64,000 nt of DNA from Fragilaria radians (taxonomy: Eukaryota; Bacillariophyta; Fragilariophyceae; Fragilariales; Fragilariaceae). The notes below the pieces were generated by a model. The model was not told the origin of the DNA. It saw only the letters and a list, made by a program, of their open reading frames with translations, and searched no databases. A program made the position numbers and the translations under genes. Position 1 is the stretch's first letter. Each line of letters opens with the position of its first letter. The stretch is from assembly GCA_900642245.1 (NCBI GenBank), contig CAAAJI010000008.1:126488-190487 (forward strand), read 5' to 3'. Positions 44,137 through 55,795 of this stretch are shown here, piece after piece.

Positions 44137-46625
44137 CCATACTCACTGCTTCTCAAATACACATAGTTTCATGGATGAGAAGTGAAAGGAACCACACACT
44201 GTTACTCTTTCGTAGGAATTCGAAAAAGTATGATACAAAATTGTAGAAAACGACGTAAAAACAATTTTCCCTTTTTCGATGAATTTTCAATAAATATCAT
44301 CGCGTACATCTTCTACATATCGAATCTTTTGGAGAGTATATCGCAACAATTACCAAGACTACTAAACTTCCGTCCCAAAAACCATTCTCCATGATCTCAA
44401 ATTCATGACTGGTAATCAAAACGTGTTTTATACCATTGTGACAATATCACAGTTTCATAGCATTGTTACAGGATGTGGAATTATAGTCTGTCTAAGTCAG
44501 CCATACTGCCATTCAGATTTACATTGAATCATTTATAAATTAAAAGACTGTTTAGATTAGGAGGAGTCAAAGAGTTTGTCACCTTTGACCTTTGTTCGAG
44601 ACATGCTTTTACAGTTAGTGCAAATATCCATAGAATATAAGGACATTCTATGTAATTATGTATCGATTCATGTATTGTATAACTGGAAAACTGTTCATTT
44701 GAATCCCTATTTTTTACTTCGGAGGATAATAAATTCCAGAGTGACAATTTTATTTCTGAAGCGACTTTACACTTCGATTCTATACTAGCTTCAAATACAT
44801 CCAAATAGACTAAAATTAGATCAAAATTTCATATAGTATCCTCTCAATCATTATTTGTTCGGCTAGCAATATAACTTTGCCAATGAGTTTGCATGTTAAT
44901 CTTCAGTCATCTTGCGTCCCTTCAAAACATTCGTTTCCAAAGAAAAGTTAATAGTTCTCTGTTGTGGACAAATGAAGTGCATCAATTGGTTCTTTTTCAT
45001 ACATCCATACAAGTCAGCTTCCAAGTACTACTGACACTTGGTTACCTTCAAGGATAAATGCCATAAGGGATGGATCAAGTAGCTATGTCAGATTGAAAAC
45101 CGTATGTTGCTCAAGGAACCTTTTCACAAGATCAACCTGGTTTGGATATTGTTGAAGAGGCAGTCACTATGTTACTTTGAAGATTGATTGAGGAAGAAAA
45201 TGAGCTACAGAGAATTTGCAGAGCTTGTCAACTATGGTCTCTTAGGGAAAGAACTTAATGCATAAGCTTAGAATACATACCTAATTAGCATAGCATGAAA
45301 CAATGGTGGTGTCAAAGATTGACATTATGGAAATGGTATATTTATAATCTATATTGTATTCCAGGTTTGGGGAATTTGAGGATGATTTCACTACCGATGG
45401 AAAAAAGATAGTTGTTACCTGTTGTGTAGTTGAACCAAGTATAGATTCCAACCAGCGGTGTGCCTAAACATTTACGCAAGTCAAGAACTCCTCACACAAC
45501 ACTTCAGGCACTACCCAGTCAATGGTTCAGATATGAATGATATCATTGGTTTTATAGCAAATGGGAGTCGAATCGAAAAGAGAAATAACGGCATCACTCA
45601 TGAATCGAACAAAAACAAGTTCAATTTGAATATCTTATGATTAGGGTTGAAATGTAGTTGTGTGATGATACCAGATTACTGTGAGGACAAGTAAGTATAG
45701 ATAATTATAGTACTTTGTTATATTTATATCTATCCTCAGACAGTAGTGGTCAATTTAAAAATGTCGATGATAATCCATACTACTTCATCGGCCAATTAAA
45801 GTGAGGACTAACAATTTTTACGCATAGTTTCAATCTTTTCCAAAACCAGGGCAATCATTTTGGCAAATATAAAGCGGATTCAAAAATTTTAACATATGTT
45901 TCACTTCAATTCTTTACAATTATTTAATACTACTTTCATCTATTGATGTAGATCAACGATGATCATAATTTCGCATAGTCCCCCCTTAAAATAGATCAAT
46001 TTTTTAAGTACACTTTCGAAACTCTTCTTCACTTTCTCTTGCCTTCCCTCTTTGTTGAGATCTAATGTTGAAGTATATTGACTTTAGTCCGCCAAATTGA
46101 AAATATTCTAGCATGATCAAAGTGCTACTTGCTGCTAGCCTTATGTTGACATATGCGCTTACAATATGACTACACTGTAATCATTTCTTTTTCACTATTT
46201 GCATTGGAAGCGGTAATCTTGTCTAACAAAGGTTGCTAATTGCTATGCTAGAAATTCATTATTAAAACGCTTAGTTGGAATTCATTTAGCATCTTTGTAA
46301 TCGTGTGATGCCAGCATAGATAAAAAAACATGTTTTGGAACGTATCATACACAAGTAAATCTGGATTCAAAATTGCAACTCGTATTTTGTAACTCGTAAC
46401 CCCAACACCTTTGATTAGGAGCTTACTGTAAGGGGGATAAATGGCATTGACCAGTACTGAATTCTCTACATACCAAGACAGTCGCGAATGTATTATGCGT
46501 CCTGATCACACTGGCACACTTCTTGAATGTCAATTCAATTCGTTGTTGAATAGTGCGTATTATTTCAAGTTAATAGATAACACTCACCTTGTTAATTAAG
46601 AACCCAGGAGGTCAAGCAGTGGCAT
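44137..46625. other. Long intergenic stretch, no gene seen
   Basis: 2.5 kb, very AT-rich in the right half. Frames at 44182-44394, 44529-44804 and 45458-45640 carry no motif. A 51-codon ATG frame (46441-46596) sits just before the F-box gene. No in-frame splice could link it to that gene, so it is either an upstream ORF in the leader or chance. Confidence 0.4.
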
Positions 46626-48629
46626 ATGGACGATATCAGCGATGACGTTTTTCATCATATCATTTCCTTTCTTTCTTCACGCCAAGATCTCGCCAATCTC
46701 GCATTAATGAACACTAGAGCATTTGCATTTATACATCATGATCAAAAAGTCAACTCTTTGTTCGAGTATTTTTGGTATACTCAATTTGGATACAAAGGAG
46801 ATAGGCAGTCATTTCGGTCGTTATATTACGTACAAAAACTGGTTCGAAATGCACCTATTACTTTAAATAGAACTCGAAAAGCAGGCCTCTTGACACCCGT
46901 ACAAGAGCATGCAGCTTTACTTTATGATAATGGTGAGGGTGCGGCCAGCCTAGGCTACTTTGGGATGGACTTATTGTGGGAGCATGGACCTGTTGCCATA
47001 TGGGGAGACTTTCCTGGTGTGCGAGTTTTCTCTCGAGGAGTCCAAGGCGTTGTCTCGGATCTTAAACGATCAGTGATAAGCATCGGAGAAGACGAATCGC
47101 ATGTTTTAACTTTGCTGTCCTGTCCAGAAAATAAATTAATTTTCCTTGGCTTTTCTACGGGCAAAGTGGTCTGTATTCATACGACCTGTGCTGGAAATGA
47201 TCAATACAGCTTTTCTTGTGTCTCTACGGCCCACTTTCACACCAATGAAGTCACTGCGCTGTGCTTTCTACCATGTGGCGATTTGATATCTACGTCAGTT
47301 GATGGTCATGTCTGTAGATATCCTAATGCTATGGCTGGAGGATCGCTAGAAGAAGCGTTCAGCATTTGTCAAGTAGAAAGCCCAGTACTAACTTGTTGCA
47401 CAATTTATTACGCTGGTCGGACGTTTCTTCTGACTGGAGATCAGAGTGCCTATGTCACACTTTGGTGGGAATTTGAAGAAAAGGAGTGGCGGCATACGTA
47501 TTGTCGTCTTGATAGCCAAGGTGTTCCCACTCAATCACTTTTGTGGTGTGACAATTCAGACCTATACGTTATGATAGGAGACAACGATGGTAAGATTCAT
47601 ACATGGAAAGTTGACGATTTATTGGAACTAGAGATGATGGGAATTATTGACGTTTTGAATGGATGGTCTGTTGAATGCCTTCGTGTCTGTGGAAATCTCA
47701 TGTTAATTGGATCCGGTCGAAAAACAGTGGTGTTTTCCCTTCCGGACGTGCGGCATTCTGTCCCAAAGATTATCGGATCGCTTCGTTGTCATCCAAACGC
47801 GCAACGCTTTGCAAGTGTCGTTTCTTGCTTTTTGTGCCATTCACGTCAATCACTTGTCACTCTTTGTCGCGATGGGACACTTCACGAATATAGCTACGAG
47901 CATGAAAAAATTACATTCAAGTCAAGTAGAAAGCGAGGCCGACCACCGAAAAGCGCAAAGAAGATTCCGCCCATGCTGGTAGGAAGACTACATGATGAAA
48001 AAGTATGTTCAGTTGATGGAAGATTTAACGTAACAAGGAAAGATACGGAAACAGAATTCGTTTCGAGTACTGGTGAAAGCGGTAGGGAACCTGACGTTAC
48101 AGCGAGCTTTTATCAGTCGACGGAATTTTCACAAAGCGTTGATGCGGGAGATCATGAGACCATGAGTGATTTCATTCTAAACGAAACACTTTTCAATAAG
48201 ACTGCCATGAAGGTTAGAATTATTCAAGCTGCTGTCCAGCATGCTCGTCACGGCATGAAAAGCTTCATTGGTATTGATAATAAATTGTACGCCAACATTC
48301 CTGACTTATTCGATTCATTTGCAGATTTCAAGCCCTGTTCACGCTGTACATCATCATTTTCTTGTCGCGTTGAATGTGGCCATGCCGAAGCCATCAACGG
48401 TGTTGCAGAACATGAAAAGCTACTCATTAAACTTATACGATCTAGTGCAGCGACGCATAAAATCAAACATCTCAATGGGTGGGTATGCGATAAATGTCAA
48501 ACCACATGTGACCCTCAAAAAAGTCGTTGCTTCTTTTGTTATGGATGGAAAGATGGCATACGAGGTTTCAACTCAAAGCTCCCGAAAGAGTTTAAAAAGC
48601 AAAAGGCAATCAAAAAGTATTATGAATAA
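46626..48629 (+). CDS. F-box / WD40 protein with AT-hook and RanBP2-type zinc finger
   Basis: Single-exon gene, 667 residues. The start is a typical F-box: DDISDDVFHHIISFLSSRQD then LANLALMNTR, ending near residue 40. Residues 145-420 contain degenerate WD40 blades, with repeats of the type HTNEVTALCFLPCGDLISTS then VDGHVCRY near 202-233. An AT-hook, RKRGRPPKSAKK, sits near 435. Near 573-590 is a Cys cluster (CSRCTSSFSCRVECGH). Near 618-640 is WVCDKCQTTCDPQKSRCFFC, spacing C-x2-C-x10-C-x2-C after a Trp, as in RanBP2/NZF fingers that bind ubiquitin or RNA. The F-box should dock to Skp1 in an SCF ubiquitin ligase with the WD40 part choosing substrates. DNA and ubiquitin contacts are inferred from motifs. 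Confidence 0.8.
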   Translation: MDDISDDVFHHIISFLSSRQDLANLALMNTRAFAFIHHDQKVNSLFEYFWYTQFGYKGDRQSFRSLYYVQKLVRNAPITLNRTRKAGLLTPVQEHAALLYDNGEGAASLGYFGMDLLWEHGPVAIWGDFPGVRVFSRGVQGVVSDLKRSVISIGEDESHVLTLLSCPENKLIFLGFSTGKVVCIHTTCAGNDQYSFSCVSTAHFHTNEVTALCFLPCGDLISTSVDGHVCRYPNAMAGGSLEEAFSICQVESPVLTCCTIYYAGRTFLLTGDQSAYVTLWWEFEEKEWRHTYCRLDSQGVPTQSLLWCDNSDLYVMIGDNDGKIHTWKVDDLLELEMMGIIDVLNGWSVECLRVCGNLMLIGSGRKTVVFSLPDVRHSVPKIIGSLRCHPNAQRFASVVSCFLCHSRQSLVTLCRDGTLHEYSYEHEKITFKSSRKRGRPPKSAKKIPPMLVGRLHDEKVCSVDGRFNVTRKDTETEFVSSTGESGREPDVTASFYQSTEFSQSVDAGDHETMSDFILNETLFNKTAMKVRIIQAAVQHARHGMKSFIGIDNKLYANIPDLFDSFADFKPCSRCTSSFSCRVECGHAEAINGVAEHEKLLIKLIRSSAATHKIKHLNGWVCDKCQTTCDPQKSRCFFCYGWKDGIRGFNSKLPKEFKKQKAIKKYYE

Positions 48630-48869
48630 ATGGGTGTATAATTCAGCATCATGCTAAGAAATTAAATGTTATTTACATGTCACAAACTGTGCATCTATTT
48701 TCGTGCAATAGGCATGAGTGTAAGGGAATAAAATGCATACAGTCTAACTTTTTTCATAGAGCTTGAAAGCATAAGTCTAGAAGTCATTTGGCTGTCCTTT
48801 TGCTTTTAAGGCATAAAGTTGCATCCTTAGCATATCGATCAAAAGGCAATTTATGTGCAATTCTCGTTG
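48630..48869. other. Short spacer after the F-box gene
   Basis: 3' region of the F-box/WD40 gene. AT-rich, no feature seen before the Copia RNase H relic begins at about 48870. Confidence 0.4.
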
Positions 48870-49148
48870 GAAAAATATCGAATGAGCTGCATGCGTTGTA
48901 TATGGATCAGATTTATGATGTATGGATCCATAGGTCAGAGAGGAGTAACTCTTTCAAATAGTGAAGCCAAATATGTGGTAGTGTTGGAAGAAGAAGAACT
49001 CCTCCTCACGCAATGTAATTTGGAAGTCATGGGCATTCCGGTGAAGTTTCTAATTGTGCTAAGAACAGGTAACTTTGCTACACTATCTTGTCGTACAAGC
49101 CCATCATTATCCATGCGTGTGCATTTTCCAACTTCTCCACTTGTATAG
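48870..49148 (+). mobile_element. Copia RNase H relic
   Basis: In one frame: GSIGQRGVTLSNSEAKYVVV followed by LEVMGIPVKFLIVLRTGNFA. This is the copia RNase H block 'GQKGVTLSSSEAEYVA...MGIPVKLPIVVR-DN-GA'. The frame is open to 49146. The conserved Asp of R-D-N is changed (RTGN), and the flanking RT and tail are not recognisable. The relic lies 240 bp after the F-box gene. Confidence 0.7.
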
Positions 49149-49570
49149 CTTTCCTGAACGCTTGTGTTCTAACGCCCTCTTCAAATTAGTAATGATTAGT
49201 TATTTGAATGTATTGGCTATTTCTAAGTCCGGGTTTTCATTAATAGTATCCACACAATCATAACGTATTGTTACTTGCTCACAATTTGATAGATAATTTC
49301 AGATGTTACATACAACTCAATCAATGTGATTTATCTTTTCTAACATACTTCTTTGGGGTTGCTTAATCTTGCACTCAATGACTTTCCAAGTCAACGTCAT
49401 CAAACGCTGCTCAGAAACGTTTTCTCCTCAAGGAAAAGTTATTGTAGATACTTTCTACCCTGGTTATCCTTTGTATCCTGTTGATGACCTTTGGAATCGG
49501 AAAGAGTTCTATCCAGAAGTAGAGGAAGATTTAACTTACAAGAGTCTGAAGTCTCTCAGGACGTCATCAT
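49149..49570. other. Spacer with an unassigned frame
   Basis: A 69-codon plus frame at 49369-49578 (with PGYPLYPVDDLWNRKEFYPE) overlaps the start of the next relic. Its sequence is not recognised; given the neighbours, it may be part of the same Copia debris. Confidence 0.3.
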
Positions 49571-49801
49571 GTGAGTAAGAATGAGTTCATTCTAGAAATG
49601 CAACCGAACTCGATTGGGAGTGAAGTGCGTTCTTTGGTCGTTTTATATGTGCTACAGGATGGTTTAGCACTAATAATATGTGATATCATGTCAGTTTTCC
49701 TGAACACAAGTGCACTTTCAAGCACACTGAAGGACAATCCTAGAACCTTTAAATTTCATCGCGCTCTTGAAGGTTTGACATTTTACCAACTCAAAAAGTG
49801 A
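49571..49801 (+). mobile_element. Probable Copia reverse transcriptase relic
   Basis: A 76-codon frame reads SEVRSLVVLYVLQDGLALII then CDIMSVFLNTSALS and FHRALEGLTF. The order matches copia RT, where a 'V-L--L-DL--ICDI--AFLN' block is followed about 30 residues later by 'RALYGL'. The order of this RT piece and the RNase H piece before it (48870) is reversed compared with an intact element, so they are separate or rearranged remnants. Confidence 0.5.
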
Positions 49802-51498
49802 AAGAAATGTCATTGAAATTTCGAATGCGCTACAAATCAATTCAGCATATCATTATCTTGCAATGAAATTGTTTTCCCTCCAATGAAGTTGGATAGTGTT
49901 TTCGGTATAGTCATAGCTTTGATCATGGAAGTTGTGGGTTAAAATTATAAATTAATTGTAAAAAAGGATATTTACATGCTGTTGATTTTATTGACAAATA
50001 GACACCAATGACATTAAATGCTTAAACATGTGAATCAGTACAAGCAAAGAACCTCTACTTAATTGATCACTTGGAATCCAATTGACTATATCTGAGTAAA
50101 AATGATTAATTGTCTCATCAGATGTTTTTTCAAAGAAAATCGACCCAACATCTTGGTCACGTGTAGAGTAAATGTTTTATTTTGTCGACATCATGCTGTT
50201 TACAAAGAGCATTTCAACAGCACATCATTCTTATGTCATTGATAGGGTCATTAATCCAGAAAAATCTGCTTTGACTTTGCAGCCTTTCATAAATCAACAA
50301 CAAAGTTAAGCAAAGGATTACGTGTGTTTCAAACTTTCCCCCAAAACAAAGTTGGGCCTTGCAAATTCATAAAAAGCAACGAAGGTATCTTAGCGTTGCA
50401 ACTTTTGTACCTATGACTAATGTAGCTAAGTCAGCGATGTTATCTCACACCATTCCAATTGTGTATTTTTCCTGTTTAAATGATGAAGGGAATGAGTGCT
50501 TACAATTTGGTACAATAGAAGTATCCCTCTCAATTTATTATCAAACTTTGAATCAAGCATAGTTTCCAGTTTCTCCTTCATAATGAGCCTACTATTTTTT
50601 TCTTGAAATAAGCTTTTCATGATTTAATTTCACCTGAAATCAGTGATGAAATTTTTCAAAATTACAATATTTAACTTATGTAGCACCTACAAGTACCCTC
50701 TATTTCCTTGAGTGCTTACTCAGGGCGACAAGATTCAAAAATTGAGAAGTGGAGGATTTACTCTTCATTTCGCTATTTTCTTCATTTTGGCTCACGACAT
50801 TTTCATTCATCAGCAAATGGAATAAAAAAATTATAACTCTTTAAAGAAAATAAAAACAGAGGAGGAGTCACGTGAAGAACATTCAATCCCATTCATTGCC
50901 TGTACAAAAATGAGAATTAATGGGAATAATAAGTTTGATATTAATTCATAGCCTCATATGAAATACTATGGCCATCACTCTACATTAATATAGGCTCTGA
51001 CTCTATATTAATTTAACTTTAGTCGTATCGAGGAATAACGAAATCAAAATTAAAAGATGGTCGTACTTTATAATCATGTGCAGATACTTCTGTATGTCTT
51101 TGCACCTTCCTCAAAGTGTCTGTTTTGATTTCACCAAGAAAAATTATCCATTTATATCTTGACAAGAATTTAGAGAGGGTTTGATTTGATGAGGATTTGG
51201 CATGGCGCAAAACATAGGTGCATTGAACCTCAATTTCCATGTTGATGAAAAATGTTAGAGTAGGAGAATATACTTCTTTCATTGAAAAGATTGAATTTTT
51301 TTTGGAAATTAGTAAAACACAACTTCCCAGTCATTTTGATTTTTAATTTTAGCTTTTATTATATGATGCATTGTCAAAATAAGCTCTCCTTATTCCAAGC
51401 TCTGAGATAATTCCTGAATTTTTTGCTGAAAACGCCCGCCCGTATACAAAGATCCGTTAAATAATGTCGGATTGGATTACACATTTTAACACAACGAT
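49802..51498. other. Intergenic, no gene seen
   Basis: 1.7 kb, AT-rich. An 87-codon minus frame (51019-51282) and a 67-codon plus frame (50359-50562) have no motif. The end contains the upstream region of the glycosyltransferase. Confidence 0.4.
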
Positions 51499-52767
51499 AT
51501 GACACAACGAGGTCAATTTGCCACGAGAAAGATGAAAAAATCACCTTGGATGTTCCAGCGTTGCTCTATGTTCGGAGGAATAGTACTATGGATGGGCATG
51601 ACGAAGATGCTTTTCGACTTTCAAGGCGATCTACTTTATTCTGGGCAAAGCAGAACATATGAAGAAAGACTAGTTTCCACAAATCCCATGAGACAATGCC
51701 TCGATGAAGTCGAGTTATCTAATGATGATGCCATATTATGCCATGAGCCGGTTTTAAAGAATACCATCAGAATGAAGAATAGTCAACCGCTGCGAAAAAT
51801 TGAAACTCGCGAAGTTACAACTGCATCACAATCAATTCGAATTGTACTCTTTCTTTGTGATTCAAATTTCTGGTTGGGAGCTGTTGCCATTCTACAATCG
51901 TTAAAGGAAACTTCAATATCAGCACCATTTCCACCTTTAGTACTAATCGTTGGTAGGAAAAGCATAGGGAAGCGACAAATCGCTGTTTTAAGGTATTTGG
52001 GAGCTGAGGTGAAAATTTTACGAATCCCCAGAGCTTTGTATCAGGCTGCAAAGAATGTTTCAACATTAGGTGACCGTTGGCAAGGTGTCTTTTCGAAATT
52101 TCTCATCTTTCGGCCAGATATTGTACGATGCGATATTGTTTTCTATATCGATCTTGATGTCATTGTTCGAGGCAATATCCTTGATTGTATGGGCGATTTA
52201 CTAGATACCTTTCGAAACAATGAATTATTATCCTTCATGGCAGCAGGGAGTCTTGGGTATTTTAATAATGGTGTCATGCTAGTTCGACCTAGGAAAGAGG
52301 TGTATTCATATATGATAGAGATGCTAAGGAATGGAACTTGTATGGGACGTATTTGTAATAATACTACAACGAAGATGAATCGGATCATTTACACAGATCA
52401 AGATATTTTTATCTCTTTTGCACAACGTTTCCCTGAACGATTCGGAGCTATCAGTGAAAAGTCTGCATTTAATATGCAGCCCACATACAATCCTGTTGAC
52501 AGAGATCAAAACTGCTCAATAGTTCACTATACTGGATACACGAAGCCTTGGTCTTCTTTGTTTCCCAATATAAGCATAGATGAAATCATAGAAAATTTAC
52601 CCGCGATCACAAGGAAAATTCCAAATCGAAAAGGCATTATAAAGTTCAATAGCAGGACCCGTCCGATAGAAAAATGGGCGTTGGAACTTTGGCGTGATAA
52701 CTGGAATAAGGCGGTGAAGCGATTACATGCTAAGCAAACTCGTGACACAATCTTTTATTCACGATAA
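51499..52767 (+). CDS. Family 8 glycosyltransferase, type II membrane protein
   Basis: Single-exon gene, 422 residues. Residues 22-37 (CSMFGGIVLWMGMTKM) form a short signal anchor after a basic N-terminus, the type II topology of Golgi enzymes. The catalytic domain begins near 112 (IRIVLFLCDSNFWLGAVAIL). It has the metal-binding DxD in FYIDLDVIV (Asp218, Asp220), then FNNGVMLVRP near 255-264, YTDQDIF near 298, and VHYTGYTKPW near 342-351. These motifs, in this order, are those of glycogenin/GT8 enzymes (D-x-D, N-x-G-x-x-L, H-x-x-x-x-x-K-P-W). It should transfer a sugar from a UDP-sugar with Mn2+ to a glycan or protein in the Golgi. Donor and acceptor cannot be told. The C-terminus is basic, with Trp/Arg-rich ends. 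Several N-x-S/T sites are present. Confidence 0.88.
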   Translation: MTQRGQFATRKMKKSPWMFQRCSMFGGIVLWMGMTKMLFDFQGDLLYSGQSRTYEERLVSTNPMRQCLDEVELSNDDAILCHEPVLKNTIRMKNSQPLRKIETREVTTASQSIRIVLFLCDSNFWLGAVAILQSLKETSISAPFPPLVLIVGRKSIGKRQIAVLRYLGAEVKILRIPRALYQAAKNVSTLGDRWQGVFSKFLIFRPDIVRCDIVFYIDLDVIVRGNILDCMGDLLDTFRNNELLSFMAAGSLGYFNNGVMLVRPRKEVYSYMIEMLRNGTCMGRICNNTTTKMNRIIYTDQDIFISFAQRFPERFGAISEKSAFNMQPTYNPVDRDQNCSIVHYTGYTKPWSSLFPNISIDEIIENLPAITRKIPNRKGIIKFNSRTRPIEKWALELWRDNWNKAVKRLHAKQTRDTIFYSR

Positions 52768-53639
52768 AAGAAAGTCAGATAACTATATTTTTCACATGAG
52801 CTTTGACAACTTAAGATCAAGAATGCGTTGTTGCAAGCCAATGTACCTCTCTTCCTATACGACGCAAGAAGTTAACAACAAATTGAACTGAGGACCGTGG
52901 CTTGGATCTGACTTAAGCTGCAGGACTTCCAAAATGAACTTGAAAGAAAGCAGAATTTCTTTCACAAACTTTGGTATTGACATACTTATCTGTGCTATAG
53001 AGTATGGGCATTCCAATTATGGTTTGATTTCAATGTTCTACGATTTCATTTATTCTGTCTCTAATCCTACATTTGCTTCAATAAAGAAATTACTTTATCA
53101 ATATTCTCCGAGAATGTGAAACTCATTTACAGATCCATGTCTGATTCTAGATTATGGCAAAGAAATTTTGCAATTTGAGATGCAATGTTCTACAGAAAAA
53201 AGGTAAGAAGGTGTTACTCCAAAATGTGGTATATCCGCCAATTTTGCTAATTTAGATGTTTAGTCGATGTGGTAAGAAAAATGTGGCATAAACTACAAAA
53301 GTATATGAATGCAAACGCTCTAGTTTACCTCACAGACTGTAGCTTGAAGAAACTTTTCAATTCGTATAATAACAACTTCTGTAAAGTTATCCTTTGGATA
53401 AGTTGTTGTTCATTTAACCTGTACTTTACGATGTGACTAATTTTGTTGCATGTTGTCCTAGAATGTGATTTTGTTCAATATGGAGTAGTAAAGCTATGCT
53501 TAAGGAGTAATTGATTGTCACTGAAGGCTGAGTCAAGCAACGTAATTGATTTATACGGGCAGAAGGCTTTGATTGTCACAAGATAGGAGTTACAGCGCAA
53601 CAATTGTGAAAACTTTCCAATATGTAGGTCAACATGTGA
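52768..53639. other. Intergenic, no gene seen
   Basis: 870 bp downstream of the glycosyltransferase. A 61-codon plus frame (52934-53119) has no motif. Confidence 0.4.
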
Positions 53640-53810
53640 TCAACACAGATATGATTGTGAAGACTTTTGCTGAAAAAATCATTAAGATTAAGAGAATCTT
53701 AAAATAGAGTTTGTACGGTGCAATGATAAAGGTGAAAATAAAGAACACTGCAAGAAAATGGAAGAGATATTAGTTTTGAAGGACTCGAAAAATAAATAGA
53801 AAATCTAAAT
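53640..53810 (+). mobile_element. Copia integrase-core relic
   Basis: Across a frame change, LKIEFVRCNDKGENKEHCKK followed by MEE matches the copia integrase core 'VKFIRCDDAGEN--LE--CK', which contains the second catalytic Asp. Here the first Asp of 'CDD' is Asn. The fragment stops within a few codons (KDSKNK*). Sequence after it up to about 54100 may be more debris of the same element. Confidence 0.6.
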
Positions 53811-55795
53811 CTTCAAGATCAAGTTAGATGTGAAGCTTATGAAGCGAATGTATCCACTGTAAACTTGAACTCAAACACATTGGATCTCAAAGACAACTGC
53901 AAGTCAGCTGAAGAACTATGTTTGATAAGTAGTTTTGTTTATTAACTACTTAAGAATACTTGATGGATTGAGTATTGTCATGGTCAAGGTCAAGTTCCAG
54001 GACAAAAATCGAGGAACCAAATGCATCTATCCACCAAATCATGCGTGTGATGATTACAGGATACTAAACATAAAACAAAGCATGGCATTAAGTTGAGAGG
54101 CTAAAGTGGTGAAAAAGATAAGAAACTGGTGCTTGAACAATGGGGCAGTGGTGAATGGTGATGAAACCAATCAAGAAAAAAAATTATTTTGATTTTGAGA
54201 AGAAGGATTCTAATCCAAAGGTCCCTAGAAAAATTAAGAAACTGCAACGATTCTTAAATCCAGGTACTCCCAAATCTAGAAGGGAGCTCACAGTGGATCA
54301 AGCAGACATCATCCTTGGGAGAGTAAATGGAGAGAGGCCATCCGTAAATAGTTTAAAGAGACTAATGTGGGTGGAGTCCGTTGGACTCAACCAAACGGCT
54401 GAGCAGGATTTAAAAATTCTTCTGCTCATAGAAAGAGTTATATCAAGATAATAATCAAAGCATTAGATGTGTTAAATGGATTAGAAATTTTCACCTGTTT
54501 TTTGTTTATGATATGGTTTTGGAGTAAAATGACAGACAGACAGAAGAATTAATGGTGAGAAGACTAAGTCGCAGATTGATGTTTGATCGAGACCAGCACC
54601 GCTACTTCTAGAGGTAGCACCACGGAATAGACAAAGCCGAAATCGTTTAAACATTAACTATCACGTGTTTATGAGGAGGACACGTTTGTAATTTTTTCTT
54701 GTTTATGATTTTACCTTTAACAATCAAATCTGCGTAGCAACGCAAGTGCCATTAACAAAAAACGTTGATTTTGCAGTAATAGCCCCTAATCGGTAAAACT
54801 TATACTAATGGTGGAGTTGGGATTTAATTCAGTATAGTACATGTCAAACGTTATATCATGCATAACACTGCATATACCAATTGAGCCCTTGGGGAGACAA
54901 GTGATCCACTAGTGTACTCGAAATAGCGTGTGTCTTATTAAGAAAATTTAATACCCTTACATTAATTATCTTCATAGTAAGTCAACCCAATGGTTAAAAG
55001 AGATTGCTTGTTGTTCATCAAGTAACACTGAAGGTTAAACCTAACTTTCAAAATGGAATACTATTTTTCAAATGATAATTTGGCTTTTTAGATCGTTCAA
55101 ATATTGACTCGTTTCCTTGCTTGCCTCGTGATGGTGTGCCTCTGAAGTGCCACAGCATGAGTTATGTGAGCGCTTCAATTGTTGATCTCCGTGTATTCTC
55201 CTCTAGGTTTGTAGCTAGTTTTGCTAACCCAAATTTGAGAAAGGAAGTGTATGCCGCTTTCGTAACGACGCAACATATTGCTGTATAATGTCCATATCCA
55301 TTAGGATTAAGTTTAAGTTCAACAGAACGTCACACTTAACCCTCTTCGAACATATTATCCGTAGAACTTATCTTAGCTGCATGTATACTGCTGCCTTTTT
55401 TCTCACCAACCAGATTGCTGTTAAGGATGAGACTGTCGGAGCATATCGTGGATAAAGGGATAGTTTCGGTATAAACTACATGTTTGAGAAGCAACGTTTA
55501 AAAGAAGTGAAGGTGTGATTTAAATCAGATGAAGTAATTTAGTAATCACAATTATTTGAAGGGAATTAATAGCATTTTAGTTTAGGCTTCTCCAAGTACC
55601 GTTACGGCTAGTAATAGTAGTTCTGGGATTGTAACGAAATCTTCCAAGAAGTTCGATGTACGATCCGTGGGAAACTAGTGGTCGGTCGATGCGAACTAGG
55701 ACGGTGGTAAACGTCGATAGTAGTTGACTCAACGATACAACTCACCCGCAGATTTATTTTCATTTTGCAAGGCCACTCGGCAAACACGAAAAGCC
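53811..55795. other. Intergenic with one unassigned frame
   Basis: 2 kb. A 98-codon plus frame at 54155-54451 (Lys-rich, with NPGTPKSRRELTVDQADIIL) is not recognised. It may be Copia-derived, since it follows the integrase relic, or chance. A TGACAGACAGACAGAAG microrepeat lies near 54530. The last 200 bases should carry the MBF1 promoter and leader. Confidence 0.35.

Noticed and set aside
46441..46596. 51-codon ATG frame just upstream of the F-box gene, with a GTGCGT that could be a splice donor.
   Set aside because: None of the nearby AG acceptors restores the F-box frame, and the F-box already starts right after ATG 46626.
54155..54451. 98-codon Lys-rich open frame.
   Set aside because: No family motif. 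It follows a Copia integrase relic and has no clear gene context, so it is described only as unassigned.
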